Positions 23,408 to 34,600 of a stretch of DNA of 64,000 nt are shown here, one piece after another. Within the stretch, counting starts at the first letter, position 1. The number at the start of each line of letters is the position of its first letter. Below the pieces are notes generated by a model. That model was not told where the DNA came from. It ran no database searches and saw nothing but the letters and a program-made list of their open reading frames with translations. The stretch is taken from the NCBI GenBank assembly GCA_025403435.1, contig CM046353.1:22806214-22870213 (forward strand), read 5' to 3'. Source of the stretch: Artocarpus heterophyllus (taxonomy: Eukaryota; Streptophyta; Magnoliopsida; Rosales; Moraceae). The position numbers and the translations under genes were made by a program.

Positions 23408-24993
23408 TGTTAGGTTTGAATTTTGTATTGGCATATTGACTTTGTAAATTGAAATCAGAAAAGAATTAAAAAATAAATAAATATGTTATGTGATAAATGT
23501 AGAGAATATCAAAGTCTTGAAGATAATATCAAAGTTGTGAAGATTTTATCCCAAGAAGATTGCAAAGATAATGCCAACATGTTTAAAGGATTTCCTGAGC
23601 ATATTTCAAACTCCAAATCAAAATCTAAGTCTATATTAACTTGGAGACTAAGTTTGATTTGAAAAAGGATTGGTAAGACAAAACTTGTCCTTAAGCCGAT
23701 TATGAATAATCTTATGGGGATACGATCTATTATGATATGTCATGGAGACTTAGCTATATAGGCTTCGTAATTTTATATAGTTCGAGAGTGTAGCTCCATG
23801 CTTTTAGTAGAGTAGCATTGGAGTTGATAATTATGAAATGAATATCTGGGATATTGGGTTACATAATTATCAGAAGCTTGAACTATATAGGTCCACCAGG
23901 TCCCCTTTGATAGCTCACAAAAATCCTATAATGATATGGCGTGCTTTTTCAATAATTGGGTTACATAATTATCAGAAGCTTGAACTATATAGGTCCACCA
24001 GGTCCCCTTTGATAGCTCACAAAAATCCTATAATGATATGGTGTGCTTTTTCAATAATTGCTAACTTATGTCACATTTATCAGATTGGTTGAAATTCGGT
24101 AAAATTAAATAATTCATGTTTATTTACCGTTGAATTAATTTTGTGAAAAATTAATTCAATATAAACTTGTTAAATTTTCAGGATCAGATAATTCATATCT
24201 GTTTATCGGTTGGATTAATTTTGAATTAATTCAAGATAAACTTGCTGAATTATCAAGAATTTTATTTTCTTAGAGATTATCTAGATATGACTGCTTTAAT
24301 CAGATAACTTCTCTATTGGGTTATTTGAATTAAAACTGAGGCTCTATCCCAAGACTCTTGGGTGGAAAATAAAGATTCATAGGGATCTTTTTCGGAGGTT
24401 TAGTAGGTTGATCTTTAAGTTCTGCCTGTTGATTGAGGATGATCGGTAGGCCAATCTGTCAGTTTGGCCTGCCAACCAGGTGATATAAGGATCACATATT
24501 TTCACACGTGTTTTATTAGATATTGATTCAAATTAGATTCTGATTTGAATTTTTGAGGCCTTATTTGATAAGGACTGACTCTTGGGCCCAACCCTTATAA
24601 AAGGGGACTGGGTCTCTTTATTATTTAGATCAGTTGAGAAATCTAGAGTAAGACTCTGTCAGCAAGACTCTGAAACTCCCCAGAGAGCTATCATTCACAA
24701 TCACGAATTCTAGCATTGGTATTTCTTTACTGGTTGGATGGAGAGTCACCTAAGGAAAAGCTAAACAACGTAAGCCCACACTTACTCCTATCGTGGATAG
24801 AGAATAGCAAAGAAGACTAGTTGGTTGAGACTCTTCTGTAACGTTACTTCTCTTCACGGATTGCGGAAGTTCTTCGGCATTCAAAGTTAAGTAAGATTTG
24901 GTTAATTTATGCATATAGTGTGTCAAACTTGTGTTTTAAAAAATACTCTGATATAAAAAATTTAAAATTCTGTTGCGTACTATTTTTCCAACA
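23408..24993 (+). repeat. 3' LTR of the old copia element (large-LTR family relative)
   Basis: Starts TGTTAGGTTTGAA after a polypurine tract and ends TTTTTCCAACA. From about 23670 onward it matches the LTRs at 37740, 49746 and 56627 (for example GATATGTCATGGAGACTTAG and TAGTTCGAGAGTG). Its first 260 bp are unrelated to theirs, so its U3 start is different. A TATA-like TTATAAAAGG lies at about 24596. It contains a 102-bp direct duplication and a weak TCGG..GGCC cluster at 24443-24480. Confidence 0.72.
23856..24060 (+). repeat. 102-bp tandem duplication inside the LTR
   Basis: The stretch beginning GGGTTACATAATTATCAGAA at 23856 is repeated at 23958. I see only one base difference (GGCGTGC against GGTGTGC). 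The other LTR copies have a single copy, so the duplication is specific to this insertion and probably recent. Confidence 0.88.
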
Positions 24994-24997
24994 GTCC

Positions 24998-26429
24998 TGA
25001 TCTCTGAATATGGCATCATTCCTTAATATATTATTTCGAATGGTATGTCTAACTCACTCGGTACTATTCCTTTATTCAAGTCTCATATTACCAAATTTCT
25101 CATTGCATTCATTATTCCGTTCATTATGATCATTTCATTATTTATCAGCTATTGACAATGACTGAATTTATTCATTTAAATCATTTCTTAAAACATTTTT
25201 AGAAAACACTTTGTGGCCAATATTTTTTTTGAAATCATGGCTATCAAAGAAGAGGGACTAGAGTGCTATCTCGTTTTCCAGTATGAGAATATAAACACCG
25301 CAGTTTCGACCCGCTATACGTCAACTCTTCAAAACCACGCACAACCTTAGATATGAACTAGATTCATCAATATCTAACTTAGTGTATTCTACAATACTAT
25401 GCTATCTCATGGTGTCTTAGTATGTCTTTGATAGTCACAAAATCATTTTGCCAGGTCAAGGTCTCTATTCATGTATTCAACAGTGACAATGGATGAAAAA
25501 CAATCATTTTCACATAGTCTGGTTGGCCTACCAAACTGCATCAGTTCGGCCTACCGAAAAGATGAATTTGGCTTGCCGAACTTATAAATTCGGCTTGTTG
25601 ATGTTCATGATTGGCCTGCCAAACTGTTGAAATCTAGAAAATTTTATATTTTAAGCTTCGGCCAATCCGAGCTCAAAACTCACGTTAAACCTGTTTTTAC
25701 AGTTCCCAGAGCATGCATAATGTTCAAAGATGTTAAATTAACATAACAGAATGTATTTAAACACTTTTCAACAAGTTTTTCACAATTATTTTCAAATTAT
25801 TCCGAAAATGCATAAAAAGTAAAAACTTGGTTTAGCTTGATTTTTGTCCAATCAAGCTTGGATTCGTAATGATTTGGGTTCTACAAACTTAGGTTGAAGG
25901 GTCTCTAAGCTCAAAGAAACTCGCATTATAGCTTATAAAGAAAATTGAAAAATTGGGGCAAAAGTATGAAACTTTGAAAAAAGTAGACTAACCTCAAATT
26001 TGAGCATTGAACTAAGTTTACGGAGGCTCAAACGTGCTTTTGGCTTCCCCTACTGAGAATCAAGGGCTCTTGCTCAATTTTGGAACAAAAATGAGAGAGG
26101 AAAAGAGAAAGAGTGTGACGGTAAGAGACGAAGAGAGAGAGTCTAAGAGAGTGAGTGGGAAAGAGGGAGAGTAAGGGAAATAAATAGAGGAGGGCTGAGT
26201 GGTTTTCCTCAAGCTGGAAACCATGTCTAGCACATAGTTTTCAAAGAGTGATATGTTGAGCATTTGGCAAATCGTTTTGTTTCAAAATTCAAAATAACTA
26301 ATAAAAATAATTAAAAATAAAATTAATTGGAAAATATCACAAAATAATTTGATTAAATTTAAATTATATTATGGCACACTAATTCACCATTTATACACTA
26401 ATAATGCTTAATTAATTCTCTAGATGTTA
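24998..26429 (+). repeat. Probable gypsy-type LTR or LTR fragment
   Basis: Non-coding block directly after the copia LTR. It ends in ATGTTACA, the usual LTR end of some plant gypsy groups, has a TATA-like AAATAAATAGAGG at about 26178, and contains a GGCCTACCGAA-type cluster at 25522-25625. A purine-rich GAGAGAGA stretch lies at 26080-26180. I could not match the two ends to each other or find a target duplication, so both boundaries are tentative. Confidence 0.35.
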
Positions 26430-26793
26430 CACTAGCAAACCCAAAACCTTTCCTCTTCCTCTCTCTCTGCCCTCAATTCTCTCTCACTCTCCCTCTCTTC
26501 CTTGATATCTCTCTCATTCTCTCTCCACTCTCTACCTCTTCCTTGATAGAGAACCCAAAACTTTAAAATCAAATGAACAAATTGAGAGATATTTAAATTA
26601 GAAGCTATAATTATATGATGAACCTTTTTATTCACATGATTATCAACTAACATAAACTTAAAAAGGAGAAGAAAGAACAAAAAAAAAAAGGAAAGGAAAG
26701 GGTTTACAACCCGTTTTTTTTAATAGTTAAACAATTATAAACAAGAATAACCTAATTGCATAATAGCCAAGGTTCTACATTTTGAGCCCTTAG
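26430..26793. other. Non-coding, simple-sequence DNA
   Basis: Contains a CT-rich stretch (26450-26550) and A-rich runs. No gene recognised. The 82-codon minus frame here is coded by the CT repeat (Arg/Glu alternation) and is not accepted. Confidence 0.4.
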
Positions 26794-27206
26794 TGTTAGT
26801 TTTGATTATAAATATGATTTGCCACTATATTTGTAAATCCCAAGAACTATCATGCTGAGTTACTAAGAATAATAGCCAAGAATATGTACCTGAATCCATG
26901 GTGATGATATTGAGAGGGATGGAGTCTTCCATAATCAAATCTATCCTTTGGTGCTCAAAAATTCTCTCTTTTCAATGGAGAAAAGAGGAGGAGAGCAAAT
27001 TGTATGTATAATTTGACTTAAGGACCACAACTCCTTTATATACTAAGTTAAATTAGGTTTCTACGTATTTAAAGCCCATACCCAATAGATATCTCTATAG
27101 CCCAAAATAAATGATCACTTATTTGCCCTATTAAAATAGATATCCCATAATATAATTGTCATTTAAATATGTAAGCCCATAATAGGATATTAAATAAAAT
27201 CCAACA
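26794..27206 (-). repeat. 3' LTR of a copia relic on the minus strand
   Basis: Read on the minus strand it starts TGTTGGATTTTATTTAATAT, preceded by the purine-rich GTCGAAGTGAGCGAA, and ends AACTAACA. The start is well supported by its place after the pol relic; the end is chosen from the TG..CA rule. A TATA-like run lies near 27035. A 36-bp fragment of the same LTR start is found at 49403-49438. Confidence 0.55.
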
Positions 27207-27589
27207 TTCGCTCACTTCGACTACATATGTTTCCTAAAACAATTATATTATATAGTCTTAAGTGTGCACTAAAAAGTCTATCTTGCCTTCAAATATCTCT
27301 TTAGTCGTTATCTGGGCCATCTACCATATTAGCATGGAATCAAAACAACCTTCGTTATATATACTTGTAACTAGACCCATTAATAGTCACCACACCAATA
27401 TATTCAATGAAATAGATCAAGTATGGATGCATAGCATGAAAATTACATGCAGTGTAACTTTAAACATGCCTATTTCTAACTAGTTCTACCTTATTATTTA
27501 ATGAGATCAAAATAGAAACAATATAATTCAAAGTTTGTAAATAAAACATCTACTTTATTATGCAAAAAAATAAATATTAAATATGTATA

Positions 27590-28690
27590 GAACAAAAAAA
27601 ACACCAAAATACAAACTCCCATTAGACATGCACATCATCAAATAAAATAACGCCAATATGAACAATTTACTCATGAAACACCTTGGGCAGTAAACCCTTA
27701 GTGAGTGGATACGCAATCATGAAATTTGTCCCAATATGCTCTATAGACATCTAACGACTCTAAACTCTTTCTAAAAACAAGAAACTTGATATCTATGTGT
27801 TTCGACTTCGTAGAGCTATGTTGTTATGAGAATAAAGCACAGCCGAATTATTGTCATAATACATACTCAATGGTTTCTCAATACCATCTACAACACGTAG
27901 CCTGGTGGCAAACTTTTGCAGCCATATTTTTCATAATTAGATGCCTCATAACAGGCTTTGAACTTAGCTACCATAGTGGAATAAGCTATAAGTGTCTGCT
28001 TAACACTCTTTTAAGAAATAGACCCACAACTAGAAAGTAAATATGTCTCGATGTGGATATTTTGCTATCTTGACATTCAACAAAATCAAAATCAAAATAT
28101 CCAATGATCTTTAAATGATCCGATCTCCAATAGGTGAGCATGTGGTCTTTTATTCTCTACAAATAATACATAACCCTTGTGGCTACTTTCTAGTGATACA
28201 TCTTAGGGTTACTCAAATATCTGCCTAAATATTCCCACTATGAGCGCAATATCCGAACACGTATAAATTTGAGTATATATCAGACTTCCTACAGCCGACA
28301 AATAAGCAATCTTTTGCATTTCTTTCTTTTCAAACTCATTTTTGGGGCACTGACTAAAACTAAACTTGTCCCCTTTAGCAATTGGGGCATCTTCTAATGC
28401 ACAATATTTCATGTCAAATCTGTTGAGAACTTTTTTGATATAGCTCTTTTATGATGACCTAAGAATACCTCAAAATTCTTTGTCAGAAAAATAAGCCTAT
28501 ATCATTACTAGCAAGCAAAATGTCATTGACATATAACACCAGGAATGTATATTTACTCCCACTAAACTTATGATATACATAATTATCAATTTTATCTACC
28601 TCAAAGCTATGCAAGACACTAACTTGATGAAATTTGTGATACCATTAACGAGAAGTCTGTTTAAGACCATAGATGGATTTCTTTAGTTTG
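27590..28690 (-). pseudogene. Copia pol relic: reverse transcriptase to RNase H
   Basis: Fragments in changing frames follow the copia order. KSIYGLKQ at about 28680 comes first, then SGSKYTFLVLYVNDILLASN near 28530 (active site YVND, a decayed YVDD). Next are APIAKGDKFSFSQCPKNE and AVGSLIYTQ at 28409-28209, and RNase H traces (GYFDFDFVECQDS) near 28090. The C-terminal end, with THxGF and GVxxVN, reaches about 27600. Many stops are present. It ends abruptly at 28690 against an LTR-like block, and its gag/protease part lies beyond that block at 30040-31033, so integrase is missing. Confidence 0.75.
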
Positions 28691-28698
28691 GAGACCAC

Positions 28699-30030
28699 TG
28701 TAACGCCCCTTAATTCGGACGTCACAGATGTCGTTACATACATACGTTTGTACTTGCTTAAACTTTAAACATATAAATAATATCAACTTAAACAGTACTA
28801 TTGATGTTAAAAGTACTTAAACTTACATAACCAGGATCCATTCATACCTTCAAATTTATTTTTTTTTTCAAAACTTGTCATTGTTTAGAATAACAATGTT
28901 TCACTTATTCCATATCATAATTTATTCAATAATACTTAAATTAATCATGAACTTATTTAATAATATAGGTTTATCAAATTGTAAAATCAGGACTTGTAAA
29001 AAGATCACATTAAATCTCTTTGATCATCACATCATTTGAAATCTATTTATTCCCACAGTTCGGCAGGCCGAACTTGGGACTTCGGTAGGCCGAACATCAT
29101 CGGTAGGCCGGAGTTCCCTCAACCGACAGGCCAACAGAAGCATTGCAGATCGGACCAAAAATTCATCCATGTTCGGCAGGCCGGCCATAGGGTTCGGTAG
29201 GCCGTCCGAGACCAATTCTCTAGGAAAACTTAAATTTTTAAAACAAACCAACTTTTCGTAAAACATAGCGGAAGTTCATAATTCATAAAAAAATGATAAA
29301 GTAACTTATAAAACTATAATATAAGTATTCTTAAAAACTTAACATAAAATATATGTTCAAAATATATAACTTGATCAAATCATAAAATCGTTCTTCTTGG
29401 TGTGCTTCCGGTTACAATTCATCGTTCATGATGCTCACACGCCTTCCCATGTCCTCCGCCTAGTCCATGATTCTCTTACCCTTATCTGCAACATGACATA
29501 TAAAACATGATTAAGCTAATGCTTAGTAAGTACATATAATTCTCACAATTTAAAACATTTCATCATCATCATTATCATCATCATCATTGTCATCATATCA
29601 TAAAAGTGACTTAAGCACAATTTCATAGAACATATCTTTCATAACGTTGACCATGTTAAAACTTATTCCATTTTTATCTTAAGGGCCCAAGTGTTGCACC
29701 ATAAACATCATCATAGGCGCGCCGTCATGAGAAGAGAAGGGTAGCTAATCCCAAACCAAACATGACATCATAACATAACATTTCATAACATTGGGTGTGC
29801 AACACTTATTAGGTGATAAATATATACATACTTTTCATACTTTGAAACATGCCATAAACATCATGCATAACTTGAAATCATGAACATCTTTTATAAGAAA
29901 TCCTTTAAGGAAAATCATCATAAAATCATCATGAATATCCTTGTAACATATCATCAAACCTTGAAAAAGGTGTCATGTTGCAACATATCATCACGTTTCA
30001 TTCACGATAAGATAAGTACATTCTCACCTG
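28699..30030 (-). repeat. LTR-like block interrupting the copia relic, with TCGGCAGGCCGA cluster
   Basis: Starts on the plus strand with TGTAACGCCCC, which on the other strand is the GGGGCGTTACA end common in plant gypsy LTRs. It carries a cluster of TTCGGCAGGCCGAAC-type motifs (29059-29212) and a CAT trinucleotide repeat (29561-29599). It lies between the gag/protease and RT parts of a copia relic and so was probably inserted there. I found no matching 5-bp duplication; the right border is approximate. Confidence 0.45.
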
Positions 30031-30039
30031 CAACATCAT

Positions 30040-31033
30040 GACAATGGCGACCATGCATATAGATGGATGTTTTAGCATCATTTGGCTATTGGCTCCATAG
30101 GCAACCATGCATAAACATACTTATGTGAGTAGTAACACTAAAATCTATCTTTCAAGTGTGTTTACATACAGAAATTAAATTAACTTCAGAACAAACTAAA
30201 GTGAGAAGCATACCTTTCTTTACATGGCAATGGCGTACTTGGGACTTTCCTTCTTCATGTGTCGAGCTTTCTTATAAAAGTAACAGGTAAAATCTTATCC
30301 TATTTCTTTAGCACTTTATGTTGTGGTGTCCAACTATAGCTTCTTTTCTATTATGATTCTTTTTCTTTTCTTGTCTTGAAGGGTGGTTGCTAAGTGAGCA
30401 CTTTTAACCTTTTCTCGCTTAAGCCTTTTTTCTTCTTGTACATGTGAGATATGAGATCATTAAGAGTCCATTTATCCTTTTGAGTGTTGTAACTCACGTT
30501 GAACTGACTGTATTATATATAAAGATATATAAAAATAAATACACGAGCAAGTCCTCAAACAACTCTAACTTTAGTGCCTTTGGTTTGGAAGCAATATGAG
30601 ACATTTTCATGATGTACTCCCTTGTATTCCCTTTTCCTTTATACTTCATTGAAATAAGATTAGCCAGTAGAGTACTTGTTTTAGCCTTTTTGTTTTTGGC
30701 AAAATTCTTTTCAGTCTCTTCAAGGAACTCCTTAGCACTTCCCTCCTCAGATGTTGAGCCCCTTAAGGTTTCCAAAATAGAGCTGTTCATGATCATAAGA
30801 CTCATGCGGTTAGAATGCTCCTACTTTTCTAAGGCTCTTTTAGCATTAGAGTAACTTTCAGTTGTGATAGGAAGGGGACGTTTTGTCTGAAGCGCAAGGT
30901 CAAGATCCATGCGACAGAGAACGTCACAGAGAACAATTATAACGTTCTCTTTCCAATTCTTGTAGATTGTGCCATTAAGCATGTGAATAGAATTGATATT
31001 GGCAGATATTGTAGAAATAAAAGTAGAAACCAA
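30040..31033 (-). pseudogene. Copia gag and protease relic
   Basis: The upper part (31033-30821) reads INSIHMLNGTIYKNWKENV and DLDLALQTKRPLP, the N-terminal gag of copia elements. The next part (30805-30494) reads ETLRGSTSEEGSAKEFLEE and STLLANLISMKYKGKGNTRE, the UBN2-type gag core. A decayed zinc knuckle CYFYKKARHMKKE follows near 30270 and a protease trace TTHIS..HGC near 30150. Stops and frameshifts are frequent. It belongs with the RT relic at 27590-28690 and the LTR at 26794-27206. Confidence 0.75.
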
Positions 31034-31847
31034 ATAGACAACAAAAACAAAATAACAAGCTCACAATCAATAATCATGTCACAATACAGTCATAATCATT
31101 CAATAAATTCACACATGACATGATTAAACAATTCACATAATGGTGGGCCCATCACAAGATACCTAGCACAACATTGATGTTTAGCTTTTGGATAAAAACA
31201 TCAACTGTAAGTGATACTCTCTACGTAGTAATCAAATATTGACAATTAATGTTATCACATAACAAGCTTTTCTTTAGACTGACTTATTACTCATATGAAA
31301 AAATTAATAATTATCACATATTTACTACCACAATTATGCTTATTATTTGGCCAAACCTTCCTTTGGGCCGGTTATTATTCACACAAACGATCAGTATACA
31401 CATTTTAATATTCTAAATAAATGAATTTAGACAATAAAAGTTACTTTGTCAACCTATTATTTCAATTAATTTATTTGGATACATCAGACATACTTTACCA
31501 AAATTTTTAAAAAAAATCCCAAAAGTTTTTTTCTCTCTTTAAAATTCGACGAGAAATGTATGCATTGACTAACCAAAACATCAAACCAGTAATATATATA
31601 TACACACACACACGTGCTGTCTACTTATTTGCTAGATGTGAAACGGCAAGTTTTTGACAGCCATTGAATCAAAGTTTGATGGTCAAGATTTCGTAGAGGG
31701 TAACCTAATTTTTTTTCTGACAGGTACCAATATAGGCTGTCATTGAGTTACCTAATCAACCGTTGGAATCATTAAAAAAGCAAGCCAAATGGGGAACAGA
31801 AGACTTACGTCCTGGCCAAATAGCCAGGGACCATTGAGTTCATTGAT
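31034..31847. other. Non-coding flank of the copia relic
   Basis: No gene recognised. It should hold the leader and 5' LTR of the copia relic, but I could not identify their ends. A TA/CA microsatellite lies at about 31591-31612. Confidence 0.35.
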
Positions 31848-33969
31848 GTGGGAATTATATTTGTGTTTAACCTTCTAAAAAAGCAGGGGAATCTCTACAA
31901 AATATTTTTCCCGTTTTCTCATATTCTAGTAACCAAAATTTCACTCCCAAAAAGTAAAGCATTTCTGTTGATAACCTTCGGAGCAATTGGGGTTTCCTCT
32001 TTTTTTTCCCCCAAGATTTTGACCATTTATTCCACCGGCAGTTCTATATAGCCCCATCGGGCTCCTGCCCGGGACTTTCACATGGGATGGATCCCACCAA
32101 GTGGGACCCACCTGCCCGCTGGAAAAGGTTTTTCTTATTCCACGCAGTCGACGTGAGGGAGTTTGTGTCGGTGTCGGTGAGTGATAGGTTGTCTCGAGTT
32201 TGGGAAACCGGCCAGTACTATGGCCGTGCAAGAAGATCAGCATCCTTCGACGAGAAACAGAGGCTGCGCTTGGCAGGGGCGTTCCTTTTATCAGATTAAT
32301 TTTTTTAAAGGATTATTGAGTAGTTTTAAGGATCTTTGATTGGCTTATGAAAAGGTGAGAAACGTTGTTTCTGTCTGTAGGATTCTCTGTCCCTGGGCTA
32401 GAGTAGAATAATAAATATTGTGTTTGGATTGTTATGATGGTTACTTTGCCGTGTTTGTTAGAAAGGTTTGCATTGTGGAATTGTTGATGGAAAACATTAG
32501 AGTTTAAACCATGTTATTATATCGAATTGGGATGTTACCAATATCTTTTATGATTCTATAGCATCTTGACTAAGCTGAAGCTAATAAATTTTGGGTAATG
32601 TCGAGCATTGCTTATTAATATTAGGGCGAAATTACATCTTTTTAAATTAATATGTTATTGATTTTTTAGATTGTATTTGTTTGAATGTACTTGTATGCTT
32701 GTTTCCATTTTTTGTCTCTATTTTCCATTTCCTTCCATGCGCTTCTCATTTTTTTCTGAGGGACAATTTGTTAGTCTTTCCTCTGTCAACCTAAGAGTGT
32801 TGGGTTTAAAATCTAAAGTGGCTATATAGATAAGGACACAAGCACTTACCTACAAGCAGGGTAGAATTGAAGCCAATGTTTACAATTTATAGCTAATGAT
32901 AAATCTTAGTTAGTTGAATTGTGTGTTCAAATTTTGTAATGACCGTAAAGTACAAGCTTATTTTTAGAAGGAAGTTGAGTACATTGATTTTGAAACTTTC
33001 TTTGGAATTATAATTTCCCATGTACATTTCGGTTGCAGTGTATGGTAGATTTCACTACCCTGTAAGAGTAGTTGGATATTTATTAGACGTTGGAGTTTGA
33101 TATTTGGTTTCCTGATAAGCAAATCTATGCTAGATCTTTAGCATTTGTAGACCTATATATATATATATATATCATTGCTATTGCTACTTCATGGCAATTA
33201 GTCATTGCCTTGAATTGTTTGGGCAGATTGCCAATGAACCAATTAGACGTCTCTAAAATCCATGTTGAATTGATCATAGAAACTCTGATCTTTAAACTAT
33301 TGATAACTGTTTTAGGGATTGTTTGATTACGGACCCTAGTCCAATCCATAGGGAGTTTATCCCTCTGTTCTTTTACTCGTTTCATTGTTTGGAAAATTGC
33401 ACATTGCACAGTGGTTTGGTTGAGCGTATTTTAGGCGAGTACCTTTATATTTTGGAATACAGTATTTTTTTTAGGGCATGCTTACTTCATGTTAAAGGGA
33501 AAAGGTGTAAGAAAAAGAAGAAGGAAGAGTATCTGCCTTTTTTATATTTAACAATTTGTCTACGTACAATAATAGGAATGGTAGTTTGGACAAGGCCACA
33601 CAATACATGAAATGAGGTGGTAGTATTGTTTAATAATTTGGAACTATATTAAAGTTGTATAATTTAAGTCAATGAGTCATATTCTTATTTGGTCCATGTG
33701 ATAAGAAATGCTAAAACTTCTAAGCGTAGTGTTTTTTTGTGATAAACAAATTAGTAGTGTCAATCGTTTTGTGTAAAGTTTTTTTCCTTTCTTTTATAAC
33801 CATTTCTTTGGACCAATGTGCATGAAATGAACTTCTCTAGGATCTACAAAATTGGTATACCTAATGTATGTATTTATTTATGCTTTAGATTTCCTACAAT
33901 TTAAAAATGCTACAAGCTGCCCTATACTTCTATGCAAACATTTTATCATTTTTATGGTAACTGGGAATA
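31848..33969 (+). promoter_or_regulatory. Presumed promoter, 5' exon and intron of the gene at 33970
   Basis: A TATA-like TTCTATATAGCCCC at about 32042 precedes a stretch of higher GC content (32060-32300) that resembles a first exon, with a 70-codon frame (32087-32299) of no recognised family. Then follows 1.6 kb of T-rich, intron-like DNA with a (TA)n run at 33152-33172. The link to the ORF at 33970 is inferred from orientation and spacing only. Confidence 0.3.
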
Positions 33970-34600
33970 ATGAGTTACGGTGATGCTATTCAGGCATGGC
34001 TAAGACGAGGTGTGAAAAGTAATTTGGCAGGGAGGCCAAAAGAAAAAATCAATCAGCCAAACTGCATGAAGAGGGAGGAGACGTGTATCGGGGACCTCCA
34101 TAAAGAAAGTGTAAACAAGGACTTGGACCAAGCAGCGGGCACAGCGTCGAAAACGGCTATTCAGGTCAGATATTCTCCCAGGAGGTTTTCAAAGTTATGT
34201 TCCCAGTTGAACGAGCCTTTTAGGAAGGTTGTCAAGGAAATAGGGTTTGGTGCCTTATTAGACACAGCTAATGTGAACATAAGCCACAGTTTGGTATTGT
34301 GGTTGGTTGACAACTTCGAGGACCCGATCATTGACGCTCATTGGGAGAACTTTTGTCTTAAGTATAGCTCTGTTTTGTAGTATGATGGGCATCAGAGATG
34401 GAGGGGATGAGTTTGAATACATTGGCACAGCCAATGATGTCAAGAGTAGGCGGGAGGTAATCAAGGGCATAACCAATAAGCTGTCGCTGCACCAACTCGA
34501 AAAGCTGAGTTTGAATTCCTCTTTGCATCTTTCGTCAAATGCTAAGCTTCGATCACAAATTTTTTCCTTGTTTTTATTTCAGAAACGCTTGTTGTATTGA
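33970..34600 (+). pseudogene. Plant mobile-domain-like protein, N-terminal part, frame-broken
   Basis: The first frame (33970-34380, 136 codons) has a basic N-terminus followed by RYSPRRFSKLCSQLNEPFRK, EIGFGALLDTANVNISHSL and LWLVDNFEDP. This layout is typical of the plant proteins annotated as aminotransferase-like mobile domain or Ulp1-family transposon-associated proteins. A second frame overlaps its end (34307-34600) and continues the same family pattern with MGIRDGGDEFEY, SRREVIKGI and KLSLHQLEKL. The join lies at about 34350-34385 and needs a frame change or a small unrecognised intron. The C-terminal remainder is missing. It is either a decayed mobile-element-linked gene or a truncated host gene. 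The family assignment comes from sequence style and is moderate. Confidence 0.5.

Noticed and set aside
24101..24260. Tandem AATTCATGTTTATTTACCG-type units as a novel satellite
   Set aside because: The same two-unit structure occurs in all LTR copies of the family (38450, 50878, 57768), so it is a normal LTR feature.
26432..26680. 82-codon Arg/Glu-rich minus frame
   Set aside because: Generated by a CT-rich simple sequence; no other sign of coding.
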